A stretch of 64,000 nt of DNA from Pacificispira sp002696645 (lineage in GTDB: Bacteria > Pseudomonadota > Alphaproteobacteria > UBA8366 > Aestuariispiraceae): assembly GCF_048892425.1 (NCBI RefSeq), contig NZ_JBLZHU010000001.1:558001-622000 (forward strand). The letters run 5' to 3'. The notes beneath the pieces are model-generated. The model made no database searches. It was given only the letters and a program-made list of their open reading frames with translations, and had not been told where the DNA came from. The position numbers were made by a program, and so were the translations under genes. Positions 8,676 to 17,472 of this stretch are shown here, piece after piece (the stretch's first letter is position 1; each line of letters begins with the position of its first letter).

Positions 8676-9229
8676 CCCTGTGCAGGTTCCAGAAAGAGAA
8701 ACCGCGTCGCGCCATAGCGACGGTCATCAATGACATCAAACCCGGGCGGACACTCAAATGGGGCCTTGGGATGCAGTTGCAACACGGCCAATCCGTCCTT
8801 GGCCAGCCAACCGTGCCGTTGGGCGGCGACCAGACTGTTTTCTGCCACCAGATCTCGATAGGGCGGGTCGAAGAAGATCAGGCCACAAGGCACCTTGGCC
8901 GTGGGGGGCTTGGTGGCGTCCTTATTCAGGATGGTGGTGACGTCGCGGAAGCGGGCCTTATTGATGTTGGCGCTTAGAACTTTTGACGCTGCCGGATCGT
9001 TTTCCAGAAAACTGCAGTGGCGCGCCCCGCGGCTTAACGCTTCCAGGCCCAAAGCCCCGGTCCCCGCAAAGAAATCAGCCACGGGACGATCGTGCCACTT
9101 TTTGGCGTGTTTGGGTGTGGCAAGGATGTTGAACAAGGATTCCCGCGCCCGTTCCGATGTGGGACGGGTTGTTGTGCCTTCTGGTGCATTCAGGTTCAAT
9201 CCACGGCGGCTACCGGCGACGATCCGCAT
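8672..9229 (-). CDS. rsmD: 16S rRNA (guanine966-N2)-methyltransferase
   Basis: The protein has 185 residues. It starts with the family signature MRIVAGSRRG, followed by RPTSERARESLFNIL, the SAM-binding ADFFAGTGALGLEALSRGA at about 51-70 and the catalytic FFDPPY (D121). It methylates G966 of 16S rRNA during small-subunit assembly. The start lies inside the last 20 bases of the rluB-like gene, so the two are tightly coupled. Confidence 0.93.
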   Translation of the reverse strand: MRIVAGSRRGLNLNAPEGTTTRPTSERARESLFNILATPKHAKKWHDRPVADFFAGTGALGLEALSRGARHCSFLENDPAASKVLSANINKARFRDVTTILNKDATKPPTAKVPCGLIFFDPPYRDLVAENSLVAAQRHGWLAKDGLAVLQLHPKAPFECPPGFDVIDDRRYGATRFLFLEPAQG

Positions 9230-10370
9230 TCGGCTTCCCTCGTTTCGGGCCTATGCGGGCACCAGGTTTCTTTCCCTCACCGACAGTATCTGCAGAATGT
9301 CTTTGATCTATTGATTTTGTGGCTGCTGGTTTGATGCCAGACGGTTTTGGGCTGGCGCCGCGATTTGGGCCTTGTTTCGCATTCCCTTCTGGTTTGGCGT
9401 ATCGGGTAATGCGGGTGCCTGTCGGTTTGGCCGGTCTGACGGCCTTGTTTGATGGCTTTGGCGTATCAGCCACGGCTTTCGCATCAGTATCCGCTGGAAT
9501 CTCCGCGCGACGATTTCGGGATTTGTGCAGCGGTTTCTTATGCGGCTTTGGTTTGGCTTTGGCCTTTGCCCATTTGGCCTGGCCCTTGCGGCTTTCGCCA
9601 CCGACGGTATCGCGCAGCATCTTGGCAGAGACTTCTTCCACGCCGCCGCGCGCCAGGGTGCTTAACTGGAAGGGACCATAGGCGACGCGGATCAGACGAT
9701 TGACCGGGTAATCCAGATATTCCATGACCTTGCGGATTTCGCGGTTCTTGCCTTCGGTCAGGGATACGGAAACCCAGGCATTCGCACCTTTCTGGCTTTC
9801 CAGTTCCGCCCGGATTTCGCCATAGCGGATGCCTTCAACCGTGACGCCATTGGCCACAGTGTCCAGCTTTTCCTGACTGACATAGCCATGGACCCGCACA
9901 CGATAGCGACGGATCCACCCTGTCGCGGGCAATTCCAGCCGACGTGCGAGGTCGCCATCATTGGTCAGCAGCAGCAGGCCTTCTGAATTCAAATCCAACC
10001 GTCCGATGCTGACAACGCGCGGCATTTCCGGGGGCAGCCGTTCAAAGATATTGGCGCGGCCTTTCTCATCCTTGGCGGTGACGACCAGGCCGGGCGGCTT
10101 GTTATAGCGCCACAGGCGCGCAGCCTGAGCCTCGGGCAGGGGTTTTCCATCGACGACTACGATGTCGTCAGGCCCGACATTCAGCGCAGGGCTGTCTATT
10201 TGCGTGCCATTGACGGAGACGCGCCCGTCTTCGATCCAGCGCTCTGCGTCTCGCCTGGAACACAGGCCGGCCCGGGCAATTCGTTTGGCCAGACGCTGGG
10301 TTTCGCCACCCACCTGATCTGCGGCGAGATCGGGCATTTCATTTTCAAGGGGATTGTGTGGATCGCTCAT
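9210..10370 (-). CDS. rluB: RsuA/RluB-family rRNA pseudouridine synthase with long basic tail
   Basis: The protein has 386 residues. An S4 RNA-binding domain (about 26-70: RLAKRIARAGLCSRRDAERWI) is followed by the catalytic domain with GRLDLNSEGLLLLTNDG, whose Asp (D126) is the nucleophile. The family modifies 23S U2605 (RluB) or 16S U516 (RsuA). From about residue 260 the sequence becomes a low-complexity Lys/Arg/Pro/Ala tail of about 125 residues, a common extra in alphaproteobacterial members that probably binds RNA. Divergent from tadA. Confidence 0.88.
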   Translation of the reverse strand: MSDPHNPLENEMPDLAADQVGGETQRLAKRIARAGLCSRRDAERWIEDGRVSVNGTQIDSPALNVGPDDIVVVDGKPLPEAQAARLWRYNKPPGLVVTAKDEKGRANIFERLPPEMPRVVSIGRLDLNSEGLLLLTNDGDLARRLELPATGWIRRYRVRVHGYVSQEKLDTVANGVTVEGIRYGEIRAELESQKGANAWVSVSLTEGKNREIRKVMEYLDYPVNRLIRVAYGPFQLSTLARGGVEEVSAKMLRDTVGGESRKGQAKWAKAKAKPKPHKKPLHKSRNRRAEIPADTDAKAVADTPKPSNKAVRPAKPTGTRITRYAKPEGNAKQGPNRGASPKPSGIKPAATKSIDQRHSADTVGEGKKPGARIGPKRGKPNADRRR

Positions 10371-10477
10371 AGCGTTGCGCTTGCTGCCCGTGTTACAGAC
10401 TAATCAGGATTGTGGCCCAGCCATACCCCCCACAGCGGGTTGCGGCAAGCCGCGCCGTTTGCTGGCCTTCAGATAGG

Positions 10478-10948
10478 ATGCACAAAATGACCCCGGAAGT
10501 CCAAGACGATCCAATGTCCCTTGCCTTTGAAGAGGCAGAGGCCGCCGCCGCCCGGGGCGAGGTGCCAGTCGGGGCCGTTGTGGTCGAGGCGCAGTCCGGC
10601 CGCATTCTGGCCCGCGCGGGCAATCGGGTTGAGATGGATAAGGACCCGTCAGGTCATGCGGAAATTCTGGCGATACGGGCGGCCTGTCAGGTCCGGGGGG
10701 ACGCCCGGCTGCCGGATTGTGATTTGTATGTGACGCTGGAACCTTGTGCGATGTGTGCGACGGCGGCTGCCCATGCGCGGCTGCGGCGCATTATCTTTGG
10801 GGCCTATGATCCCAAGGGCGGTGGCATCGAACATGGTGCGCGCATATTTCAGCGGGAAACCTGTCATCATCAGTGTGAGATTGTCGGGGGCGTGCAGGAA
10901 TCCCGTGCGGCCACTTTATTGCGGACATTCTTTGCCGCAAAACGCTAA
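10478..10948 (+). CDS. tadA: tRNA-specific adenosine deaminase
   Basis: From the ATG at 10478 the protein has 156 residues. The zinc/catalytic motif HAE is at 60-62 and PCAMC at 89-93 (C90, C93), preceded by VPVGAVVV. TadA converts A34 to inosine in tRNA-Arg(ACG). An upstream ATG at 10412 is in frame, but the residues it adds are not conserved-looking; a third ATG (MTPEV) lies at 10487. It is divergent from rluB with about 107 bp between starts. Confidence 0.92.
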   Translation: MHKMTPEVQDDPMSLAFEEAEAAAARGEVPVGAVVVEAQSGRILARAGNRVEMDKDPSGHAEILAIRAACQVRGDARLPDCDLYVTLEPCAMCATAAAHARLRRIIFGAYDPKGGGIEHGARIFQRETCHHQCEIVGGVQESRAATLLRTFFAAKR

Positions 10949-11022
10949 TGCGACTGCCCCAGGGTTTGCGTGTTCGGGGTCTGCGTGTTCGGGATTTGCG
11001 GTGACTGGCGATGAAAAACCAA

Positions 11023-11059
11023 GTCCCCTGCCTGAGGGTGGGGAGGGTCGGCAGGGGAC
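11023..11059 (-). terminator. Stem-loop, possible terminator on the minus strand
   Basis: Arms GTCCCCTGCC (11023-11032) and GGCAGGGGAC (11050-11059) pair perfectly over 10 bp around a 17-base loop. On the plus strand no T-run follows. On the minus strand the hairpin is followed by TTGGTTTTTC, a moderate U-run. As no minus-strand gene lies to the right, the RNA it would end is unknown. Confidence 0.4.
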
Positions 11060-11367
11060 CTGGTAATTCCATTTGATTGGTCGAAACCAAGCAAAGAACC
11101 TAACGGGGCTTGATTTGCGATCAGGTGACTGACCCACGTTAAGTTACCAAAGTTATTCCAAGATGCGTGCCACTCTCGCTACCGTGATCAGGGTTTTTGA
11201 AGAACGGCCTAAACAATTGATAAATAACTATAAAAAAGATGTTTTCTGATCACGAAAATGTGTTCTGACTGGTAATGAGAAGCGGTCGCTTTTGTTGTTC
11301 TCGAAATGCGTTGCAAATTGCGAATTATTTTTGAAATTGCAAAATCTTACCCGGCCCATTTTCTTCA

Positions 11368-11397
11368 TTGGGGGATTTTCATCTCAATCCCTATATG
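11368..11397 (+). promoter_or_regulatory. Sigma-70-type promoter for the M48 protease gene
   Basis: -35 TTGGGG (11368-11373), 18-bp spacer, -10 TATATG (11392-11397). The predicted transcript would start about 40 bases before the GTG at 11447. Confidence 0.4.
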
Positions 11398-11446
11398 ATG
11401 CTCTAGGGTGACCTGGGTGATGGATGGCTGATTAGGGAGCGCGCTG

Positions 11447-13045
11447 GTGAAAACATTCAATCAAACAAGTCGGATTGATGGGCATCGATTCAGATCGCAT
11501 GGTGCCGCCGCAGGGGGGATGTGTGGCTTTGGATGCGCACATCATTCTTCAGCCAAGGCGGAGTCCGGGTTGGCGGCCACGCGCCGCGGGGTTTTACGGC
11601 TGGGATTGTCAGGCGCGGCAGCGGCTGGATTGGCGGGGTGTTCGACCAATCGCGCGACCGGGCAGAGCACATTGACCGGGTTCAGTTCGCTGGAAGATGA
11701 TGAGAAGATTGGCGCGCAACAGCATCCAGAGCTGGTGAAATCCTTTGGCGGTGAATATATCGACCCGCCCTTGAATGCCTATGTCCAGAATCTCGGGGAA
11801 CGCCTGGCTCAGCATGCTGAATATCAGGAATTCACCTATCGGTTTACCATCGTAAATTCATGGATTATCAATGCCTTCGCTCTTCCCGGCGGGTATTGCT
11901 ATGTCTCAAGAGGTCTGGTGGCCCTGGCGTCCAGCGAGGCGGAACTGGCAGGCGTCATGGCGCATGAAATCGGCCATGTGAATGCGCGCCATACCGCCCA
12001 ACGCATCGCGCAATCGCAACTTGCACAGGGTCTGTTGCTGGGCGCTGTCTTGCTGACGGGCCAAAGCGCCATCGGCGATGTCGGTGGGCAGGTCGCAAAT
12101 TCAGTCCTGAAGAGCTTCTCGCGAGAACAAGAGCTGGAAGCGGATTCCTTGGGCATCCGCTATATGTCAGCAAGCGGCTATGATCCTGAGGCAATGGTCG
12201 GGTTCCTGGATACCTTGCGCGACCATTCAATTGTTCAGGCGGAACAGAAGGGCCTTCCAGCCAGCACGGTCGATGAATCAAATATCAATGCGACCCATCC
12301 CCGAACGATTGAGCGCGTGCAGAAAGCGGAAGCACTGGCCGGCCAATATGCCCAACCCGGACAGGTCGCCAACCGCGATGCTTATTTGGATCAGGTCAAT
12401 GGCATATTGTATGGCGACGACCCGGAACAGGGATTGGTGCGTGGGACTGAATTCCTGCACCCGACGCTCAGAGTTCGGTTCCGGGTGCCCGATGGGTTTA
12501 ACATTACCAACACATCCGACGCCGTTATCGCAGAAAAACCGAATGTGAAGGCCGCAATTGTATTCGATGGGGCCAAACGCAAGACTGGGGATGTCTACAG
12601 CTACCTGACCCAGGAATGGGGCAAGGGGGCCAATATCGGGGACTTGGCCCGCATCGACATTAACGGAAATCCAGCCGCCACGGGGGCCCTGCGCCTGCAG
12701 GGACAGGATTATCGCATCATCGCCATTCAGGGCGACGGCAACCAGATTTACCGGTTCCGGTTTATATCGGACCCATCTGTCACGGCGTCCCTGAATACAG
12801 TCTTTCGGGAGACGACCTATTCCTTCCGCTTCTTGTCAGCGCAGGAGGCCGCGCGGATTGATCCCTATCGCATGATTGTTGTACCCATCACCCCCCAGGA
12901 TACGATCGCATCGCTTGCCAGTGGCTATCCAGAGGGAACCTACAGTCAGGCATATTTCCGGGTGATGAATGATTTGAAGGCAACCACGCCCCTGCCGAAA
13001 TCCGGCAAGGCCAAGGTGGTAATCGGGGGGCCGCAAATTTCTTAA
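11447..13045 (+). CDS. M48-family zinc metalloprotease, predicted Tat-exported lipoprotein
   Basis: The protein has 532 residues. The zinc motif HEIGH is at 173-177 (MAHEIGHVNARH), with the downstream ligand region EQELEADSLG. Homology is to the BepA/YfgC and Loi-type periplasmic M48 proteases that police outer-membrane protein assembly. The start GTG (11447) has AGGGAG 7 bases upstream. A twin-arginine-like stretch TRRGVLRLGLSGAAAAGLAGC runs from 45 to 65 and ends in a lipobox, with C65 as the lipidated residue. Before it lies an unusual 44-residue leader with GMCGFGCAHHSS. An in-frame ATG at 11519 would give a shorter leader starting at MCGFGCAHH. The C-terminal 200 residues are an uncharacterised domain. 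Confidence 0.88.
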   Translation: MKTFNQTSRIDGHRFRSHGAAAGGMCGFGCAHHSSAKAESGLAATRRGVLRLGLSGAAAAGLAGCSTNRATGQSTLTGFSSLEDDEKIGAQQHPELVKSFGGEYIDPPLNAYVQNLGERLAQHAEYQEFTYRFTIVNSWIINAFALPGGYCYVSRGLVALASSEAELAGVMAHEIGHVNARHTAQRIAQSQLAQGLLLGAVLLTGQSAIGDVGGQVANSVLKSFSREQELEADSLGIRYMSASGYDPEAMVGFLDTLRDHSIVQAEQKGLPASTVDESNINATHPRTIERVQKAEALAGQYAQPGQVANRDAYLDQVNGILYGDDPEQGLVRGTEFLHPTLRVRFRVPDGFNITNTSDAVIAEKPNVKAAIVFDGAKRKTGDVYSYLTQEWGKGANIGDLARIDINGNPAATGALRLQGQDYRIIAIQGDGNQIYRFRFISDPSVTASLNTVFRETTYSFRFLSAQEAARIDPYRMIVVPITPQDTIASLASGYPEGTYSQAYFRVMNDLKATTPLPKSGKAKVVIGGPQIS

Positions 13046-13072
13046 GACGTATGTTTGTTGAGGCTGGTCTGG

Positions 13073-13882
13073 TCAAGGATGGGCATAGGTCAAGGATGCC
13101 CAATGGCTCAGCCAGGGTGTTTCATAAGTCGCTGGCGCTTCCATGAAATGTACGGCATTCGCCAGATAGCGACCCGTCCCCAGATAGGGCAGTTGGACCT
13201 GTCCCGTTGAATCCGTGTGAACCTTAACGATTTGCAGTGTCTCATTCTGACCATAGAACATTGTGATCTGCGTGTTGGGCGCAGGGTCCCCGTTCCACAG
13301 CAATCGCACCCTGATGCCTTGTTCTTCGGGGGTCGTATAGGGGTTTGTCAGGGCGACCAGTTCGAAGGGCATGCCGCTGGGTGCATCCTGGCCCACCCCG
13401 TCCCCCACAGCGATCAGGGCCTTTGCGCACCGAATATAGGATTCGGTCACATCATTCGGCGCGAATCCCATTTCCTGATGACGGGACAAGGGAGGATTCA
13501 GACCCATATCGATCAGATAGTCGGCAAATTTCTGCCATTCTTCGAAATGAACCGTCTTGGTTTTGGATTGATAGATCACGCGATGCAGACCGGCCCGACG
13601 GGGCGTCATGTTCAGCGGTGGAATGTCACCCGGCAGGCCCTGTACAGGGCGCATGCCATCCGCATCAATCATTTCAAACCTGTCGAACAGATGGGGCAGG
13701 TAGTAATCCCGAATGCCCTTGAAATTCATGCCGGTTTTGGTGTGCCCGATGATCGCCTGATCTGGGTCGACGCGATAGGCGTCGGCTTCGATCCAGAATT
13801 CATGGCTATGGGCGGGGCTTGCCAGAAGCAACACTGCGCTTAGGATCGACAGCAGAATTCTGGGGTTCCAACGGATAGGCAC
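13073..13882 (-). CDS. DUF4198 periplasmic protein (metal-uptake associated)
   Basis: From the GTG at 13882 (GAGGAC 7 bases upstream) the protein has 269 residues with a clean signal peptide ending SPAHS and a mature start HEFWIEADAYRV, the DUF4198 hallmark. The remainder is predicted beta-rich. DUF4198 proteins often sit beside nickel/cobalt carriers (NikK-like), and here the gene is divergent from a HupE/UreJ-family protein. A periplasmic metal-binding role is inferred from this pairing. An ATG-type start further upstream would overlap the divergent gene and lacks a better ribosome site. Confidence 0.8.
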   Translation of the reverse strand: MPIRWNPRILLSILSAVLLLASPAHSHEFWIEADAYRVDPDQAIIGHTKTGMNFKGIRDYYLPHLFDRFEMIDADGMRPVQGLPGDIPPLNMTPRRAGLHRVIYQSKTKTVHFEEWQKFADYLIDMGLNPPLSRHQEMGFAPNDVTESYIRCAKALIAVGDGVGQDAPSGMPFELVALTNPYTTPEEQGIRVRLLWNGDPAPNTQITMFYGQNETLQIVKVHTDSTGQVQLPYLGTGRYLANAVHFMEAPATYETPWLSHWASLTYAHP

Positions 13883-13917
13883 TATTATGTCCTCACAACG
13901 CACATTGTTTCGCTTAA

Positions 13918-13939
13918 CAGGCACCTTGATAGGTGCCTG
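13918..13939. promoter_or_regulatory. Perfect palindrome between the DUF4198 and HupE genes
   Basis: CAGGCACCT (13918-13926), TGAT, AGGTGCCTG (13931-13939): a perfect 9-4-9 inverted repeat midway between the two divergent starts (13882 and 13956). It could be an operator shared by both genes, or a hairpin in the hupE leader RNA. Confidence 0.45.
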
Positions 13940-13955
13940 GGGGAAAGGCAATGCG

Positions 13956-15059
13956 GTGCTGTTCGTTCTGTTATGTCTGCTCTGCCCTCTGTCCGTGCAT
14001 GCCCATGAGATAAAGCCCAGCCTGGCGACGGTGACGCTGGATCAGGATGGTACATATCGCGTCGTTGTCATCACCAATCTGGAAGTATTGATCGCCGGTG
14101 TCAGTAGCGCCCACAGCAATACAAATGATGCGCCCCAGGCAGATCAGTACGATCATTTAAGAACCCTGGCGCCTGAAGCTTTGGAAGCGGCCTTTCAACC
14201 CTTCAAGGAACGCTTCCTTGGCAACGCGGTGTTACGGTTTGACGGTGTTGTGACACGGCCCGAAACAGTGTTCCTGAATATTCCCCCTGTTGGGGATCTG
14301 GACCTTCCTCGCGAAAGCATCATCGTCCTGTCTGGTAAAATTCCAGCCGGGGCCACAGGCATGACCTGGCAGTGGAGCGCTGACTTCGGGTCCAGTGTTA
14401 TTCGCGCGCCATCCGACTCCAAAGATATCTATGCGGCCTGGCTGCAGAATGGTCAGGAAAGCGCGGTCATTCCGGTAGAAGGCCCGCCGGTGCGCACATT
14501 CTGGCAGGCCGCCTGGGATTTTTTCGCGGTTGGGTATACCCATATCCTGCCTAAGGGACTGGACCATATCCTTTTTGTCGTAGGCCTGTTCCTGCTCAGC
14601 CCTACAGTGCGACCGCTGTTGTGGCAGATTACGGCTTTTACGGTCGCCCATTCGGTCACACTGGCATTGGGCATGCTGGGCATATTGACTCTGTCGCCCA
14701 AGATTGTCGAACCCCTGATCGCCGCCAGTATTGTCTTCGTCTGCATCGAAAATCTGATGACCAGCCGCCTGCATCCTTGGCGTCCCGTCATCGTATTCTG
14801 TTTCGGGCTGTTGCATGGATTGGGCTTTGCGGGGGTATTGAAGGAAATTGGCCTGGGGGAGGGTGATTTTATCACCGGTCTGATCGCCTTTAATCTGGGT
14901 GTCGAGGCAGGCCAGTTGAGTATCGTTGCGGCCTGTTTTGTCGCGGTCTATGGCGTCATGCGGTATCCTTGGTATCGTCAGGTGGTAACCATTCCCGCCT
15001 CTCTGGCGATCGGGGCGGTTGCGAGCTGGTGGACAGTGGAGCGGATTTTCTTCACATAA
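13956..15059 (+). CDS. HupE/UreJ-family membrane protein
   Basis: From the GTG at 13956 (GGGAAAGG upstream) the protein has 367 residues. A signal peptide (VLFVLLCLLCPLSVHA) leads to a mature start HEIKPS, typical of the HupE/UreJ_2 type. About 190 residues of extracytoplasmic domain follow. The membrane part then has the family motif GYTHILPKGLDHILFVVGLFLL near residue 195, a second His-containing helix (TAFTVAHSVTLALGML) and FGLLHGLGFAGVL. HupE-type proteins are nickel or cobalt permeases; the metal of this long subgroup is not established. An in-frame ATG at 13887 is possible but has a poor ribosome site and would nearly touch the divergent gene. Confidence 0.82.
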   Translation: MLFVLLCLLCPLSVHAHEIKPSLATVTLDQDGTYRVVVITNLEVLIAGVSSAHSNTNDAPQADQYDHLRTLAPEALEAAFQPFKERFLGNAVLRFDGVVTRPETVFLNIPPVGDLDLPRESIIVLSGKIPAGATGMTWQWSADFGSSVIRAPSDSKDIYAAWLQNGQESAVIPVEGPPVRTFWQAAWDFFAVGYTHILPKGLDHILFVVGLFLLSPTVRPLLWQITAFTVAHSVTLALGMLGILTLSPKIVEPLIAASIVFVCIENLMTSRLHPWRPVIVFCFGLLHGLGFAGVLKEIGLGEGDFITGLIAFNLGVEAGQLSIVAACFVAVYGVMRYPWYRQVVTIPASLAIGAVASWWTVERIFFT

Positions 15060-15149
15060 TCGCAAGAAGCGGGTGGGGCGATGAAACTCAAAACGTTAGA
15101 ACACAGGCATCAACACCCCAACAAATGAAGAATCCGGTGAGGAATGAAG

Positions 15150-16031
15150 ATGAGCGATGATCTGGAACAACAGCGGGACTACATCCGCATCGGAAAGGCC
15201 CTGGCCCATATCGCCGATACGTGGGGTCAGCATCGTCCAAGTCTTGCCGACCTGGCACAGGAATGTGAGATGAGCGAGTTTCATTTTCAGCGCGTGTTTC
15301 AGCGTTGGGTCGGTCTCAGCCCCAAGAAATTTCTCAGTGTGGTCAGTTTGGAACAGGCCAAACAGGCGCTGGATGGTCAGGCCGATCTGTTGAATGCCAG
15401 CTTTGATGCGGGCCTGTCTGGTCCTGGCCGATTGCACGATCTGTTTGTGACTTTCGAGGCGATGACGCCCGGTGAGTATAAACGCGCGGCTGAAGGGCTG
15501 ACCATTCGCTGGGCCTGGCACGAGGGTATCTTTGGTCCCACTTTGGTTTTGGCGACGGAACGGGGATTATGTGGCCTAGCCTTCCTTGATTCCCGCGGGC
15601 ATCAGGGTTGTTTCGACGATATGGCGTCCCGGTGGCCACAGGCCCGGCTGGTTGAAGACCCTGTTTTCACCAAGACCTATATGGATCGTATTTTTGCGGA
15701 GCCGGGACAACGCCCTCACGATGAAGGCATCCGGTTACTGCTGAAGGGTACGGAATTTCAGGTGAAGGTCTGGGAAGCTTTGATGCGCATCCAGCCTGGC
15801 GATTACACGACCTATGGCAGTCTGGCAGAGTTTATAGGATTGCCGAAAGGCGCATCGCGCGCCATTGGCACGGCAGTGGGTGCCAACCCGATAAGCTGGC
15901 TGATCCCTTGTCATCGTGTGGTGCGCAGTTCCGGCATGCTGGGGGGCTATCGATGGGGGCTGCCGCGCAAGGTGGCAATGATGGGTTTTGAACGTTCGGG
16001 TCAAGGGTTGCGGCTGGATCTGGCGGGGTAA
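15150..16031 (+). CDS. AraC-domain / methylated-DNA-protein-cysteine methyltransferase (Ada-like)
   Basis: The protein has 293 residues from the ATG at 15150 (GGTGAGG 7 bases upstream; the ATG at 15144 is too close to that site). An AraC-type helix-turn-helix domain covers about 10-105 (LADLAQECEMSEFHFQRVFQRWVG). A MGMT domain follows with the active-site block IPCHRVVR, C254, and the DNA-binding GTEFQVKVWEAL. The N-terminal Cys4 zinc domain of E. coli Ada is absent, so this form repairs O6-methylguanine but cannot sense phosphotriesters in the Ada way. What its AraC part regulates is open. Confidence 0.9.
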   Translation: MSDDLEQQRDYIRIGKALAHIADTWGQHRPSLADLAQECEMSEFHFQRVFQRWVGLSPKKFLSVVSLEQAKQALDGQADLLNASFDAGLSGPGRLHDLFVTFEAMTPGEYKRAAEGLTIRWAWHEGIFGPTLVLATERGLCGLAFLDSRGHQGCFDDMASRWPQARLVEDPVFTKTYMDRIFAEPGQRPHDEGIRLLLKGTEFQVKVWEALMRIQPGDYTTYGSLAEFIGLPKGASRAIGTAVGANPISWLIPCHRVVRSSGMLGGYRWGLPRKVAMMGFERSGQGLRLDLAG

Positions 16032-16169
16032 TCGCTCTTGACTCCGTTGTTGTGATTTATGCCGTCTTTGTGATCGTCTTTCCGCTTCGCTCGGTCTAGT
16101 CTGCGCCTCCTGGAGCGATGTCTGTGCTCATGCGAGCGCATGATGCTCTTACCTTTGGTGCGGGGCGCT

Positions 16170-17420
16170 ATGAATTCGCAATATCGATCCATTGGGACAA
16201 TCCTGCTGGGATCCGCAATCGTGTTTCTGGGCTATGGCCTTATGGTCACCCTGGTGCCGATCCGTGCCCAGATGGAAGGGTTCGGCAGTTCTGCCATCGG
16301 GTTGATGGGATCGGCGTATTTCGTTGGCTTTGTAATTGGCTGTATCGTCGGCCCAAAAGTCGTTCAGGCGGTCGGGCATACCCGCGCATTTGCCGGATTT
16401 GCCGCCCTTGTGGCCGCCTTGACACTGATTTTTCCTATGGTCGTTGATCCGTGGACCTGGACGATCCTGCGCGGCATTAGTGGCATTTGTCTGGCTGTCG
16501 TCTACATGGTGATTGAGAGCTGGCTGAACGAACAGGCCACTAACCGTATTCGCGGCACCGTCTTGTCGCTGTACATTATTATCGGAAATCTGGCGACAAT
16601 CGGTGGTCAGCAGATGGTGGCGCTGTCCGATACCCGGTCCTATGTGCTGTTCTCCCTGGTTGCGATCCTGGTGGCGATTTCACTGGTGCCGGTTTCTTTG
16701 GCCCCTGTTCGGGAACCTGATCAGATTCCAACAGCCAAACTGCGCTTTGCGCGCCTGTATAACCTGTCTCCCACCGGCTTTGTGGGATGTGTGCTGGTTG
16801 GGGTCGCGGATGGGGCATTCTGGACATTCGGTCCCGTCTTTGCGCAAACCCGTGGATTGCCGGTGTCGGAAATTGCCCTTTTCATGGGGGCGTTCATGGT
16901 GGGGGGGACCATTTTGCAATGGCCCTTGGGGTGGCTGTCAGACCGCATCGACCGGCGTATCGTGATTGGGCTTTGCGCGACCGCGACCATTGGAACCGGG
17001 TTGGCCCTGGCATTCTGGTATCCGCCGGTTCCCTGGATGGGGTTTGCTTTGGCGCTTGTCCATGGCGGGGTAATGACGCCAATCTATGCCCTGTGCATCG
17101 CCCATTCCAACGATTTCGCGCCCAATGAGGAAATGGTGGAAGTGTCCAGTGGGCTGTTATTGATCTATGGCGTTGGCGCCGCCTTGGGTCCTGTTGCGCT
17201 GGGACCGCTGATGGATGGTTTCGGGGCGGGCAGCCTGTTTGTCATGGTGGCGATCATATTTGCCAGCCTGGCCCTGTTTTCGCTGTATCGCATTACCAAA
17301 CATCGCGTTGCGGCGGCGGAAACGCGCACCCCCTTCGCGCCGGTTCCGAAATCATCGCAATCTGTTTATGCGCTGGAGACCGATGATGAAGAAGAGGTGT
17401 TTACAGAATTGGGGAAATAG
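16170..17420 (+). CDS. Major facilitator superfamily transporter
   Basis: From the ATG at 16170 (GGGGCG upstream) the protein has 416 residues and about 12 membrane segments. The loop between helices 2 and 3 and the central LGWLSDRIDRR (the MFS motif-A copy in the second half) support the family. Substrate unknown; it resembles the YcaD/YfkF-type drug or sugar carriers with a short acidic C-terminal tail (TDDEEEVFTELGK). Confidence 0.85.
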   Translation: MNSQYRSIGTILLGSAIVFLGYGLMVTLVPIRAQMEGFGSSAIGLMGSAYFVGFVIGCIVGPKVVQAVGHTRAFAGFAALVAALTLIFPMVVDPWTWTILRGISGICLAVVYMVIESWLNEQATNRIRGTVLSLYIIIGNLATIGGQQMVALSDTRSYVLFSLVAILVAISLVPVSLAPVREPDQIPTAKLRFARLYNLSPTGFVGCVLVGVADGAFWTFGPVFAQTRGLPVSEIALFMGAFMVGGTILQWPLGWLSDRIDRRIVIGLCATATIGTGLALAFWYPPVPWMGFALALVHGGVMTPIYALCIAHSNDFAPNEEMVEVSSGLLLIYGVGAALGPVALGPLMDGFGAGSLFVMVAIIFASLALFSLYRITKHRVAAAETRTPFAPVPKSSQSVYALETDDEEEVFTELGK

Positions 17421-17472
17421 ACCTGCTTTCGTCACAGGTGACAGGAAATCCCGACTGCGCTAAGTTCTCCTC

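Larger units (their letters stand above)
10949..11446. other. 498-bp intergenic region
   Basis: No convincing gene. It holds a 12-bp direct repeat TGCGTGTTCGGG at 10967-10978 and 10982-10993, a strong hairpin at 11023-11059, about 300 bp of clearly AT-richer DNA (roughly 11100-11400), and a promoter for the protease gene at 11368-11397. A small RNA could lie here, but nothing identifies one. Confidence 0.6.

Noticed and set aside
10967..10993. 12-bp direct repeat TGCGTGTTCGGG, two copies with 15-bp period
   Set aside because: Only two copies and no third; not a CRISPR or iteron array.
14232..15065. 277-aa open frame on the minus strand
   Set aside because: Antisense to the HupE-type gene; the translation is low-complexity and lacks any motif.
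15081..15128. 15-codon frame (MKLKTLEHRHQHPNK) before the Ada-like gene
   Set aside because: It has a fair ribosome site but no hairpin or attenuator logic; too short to support.
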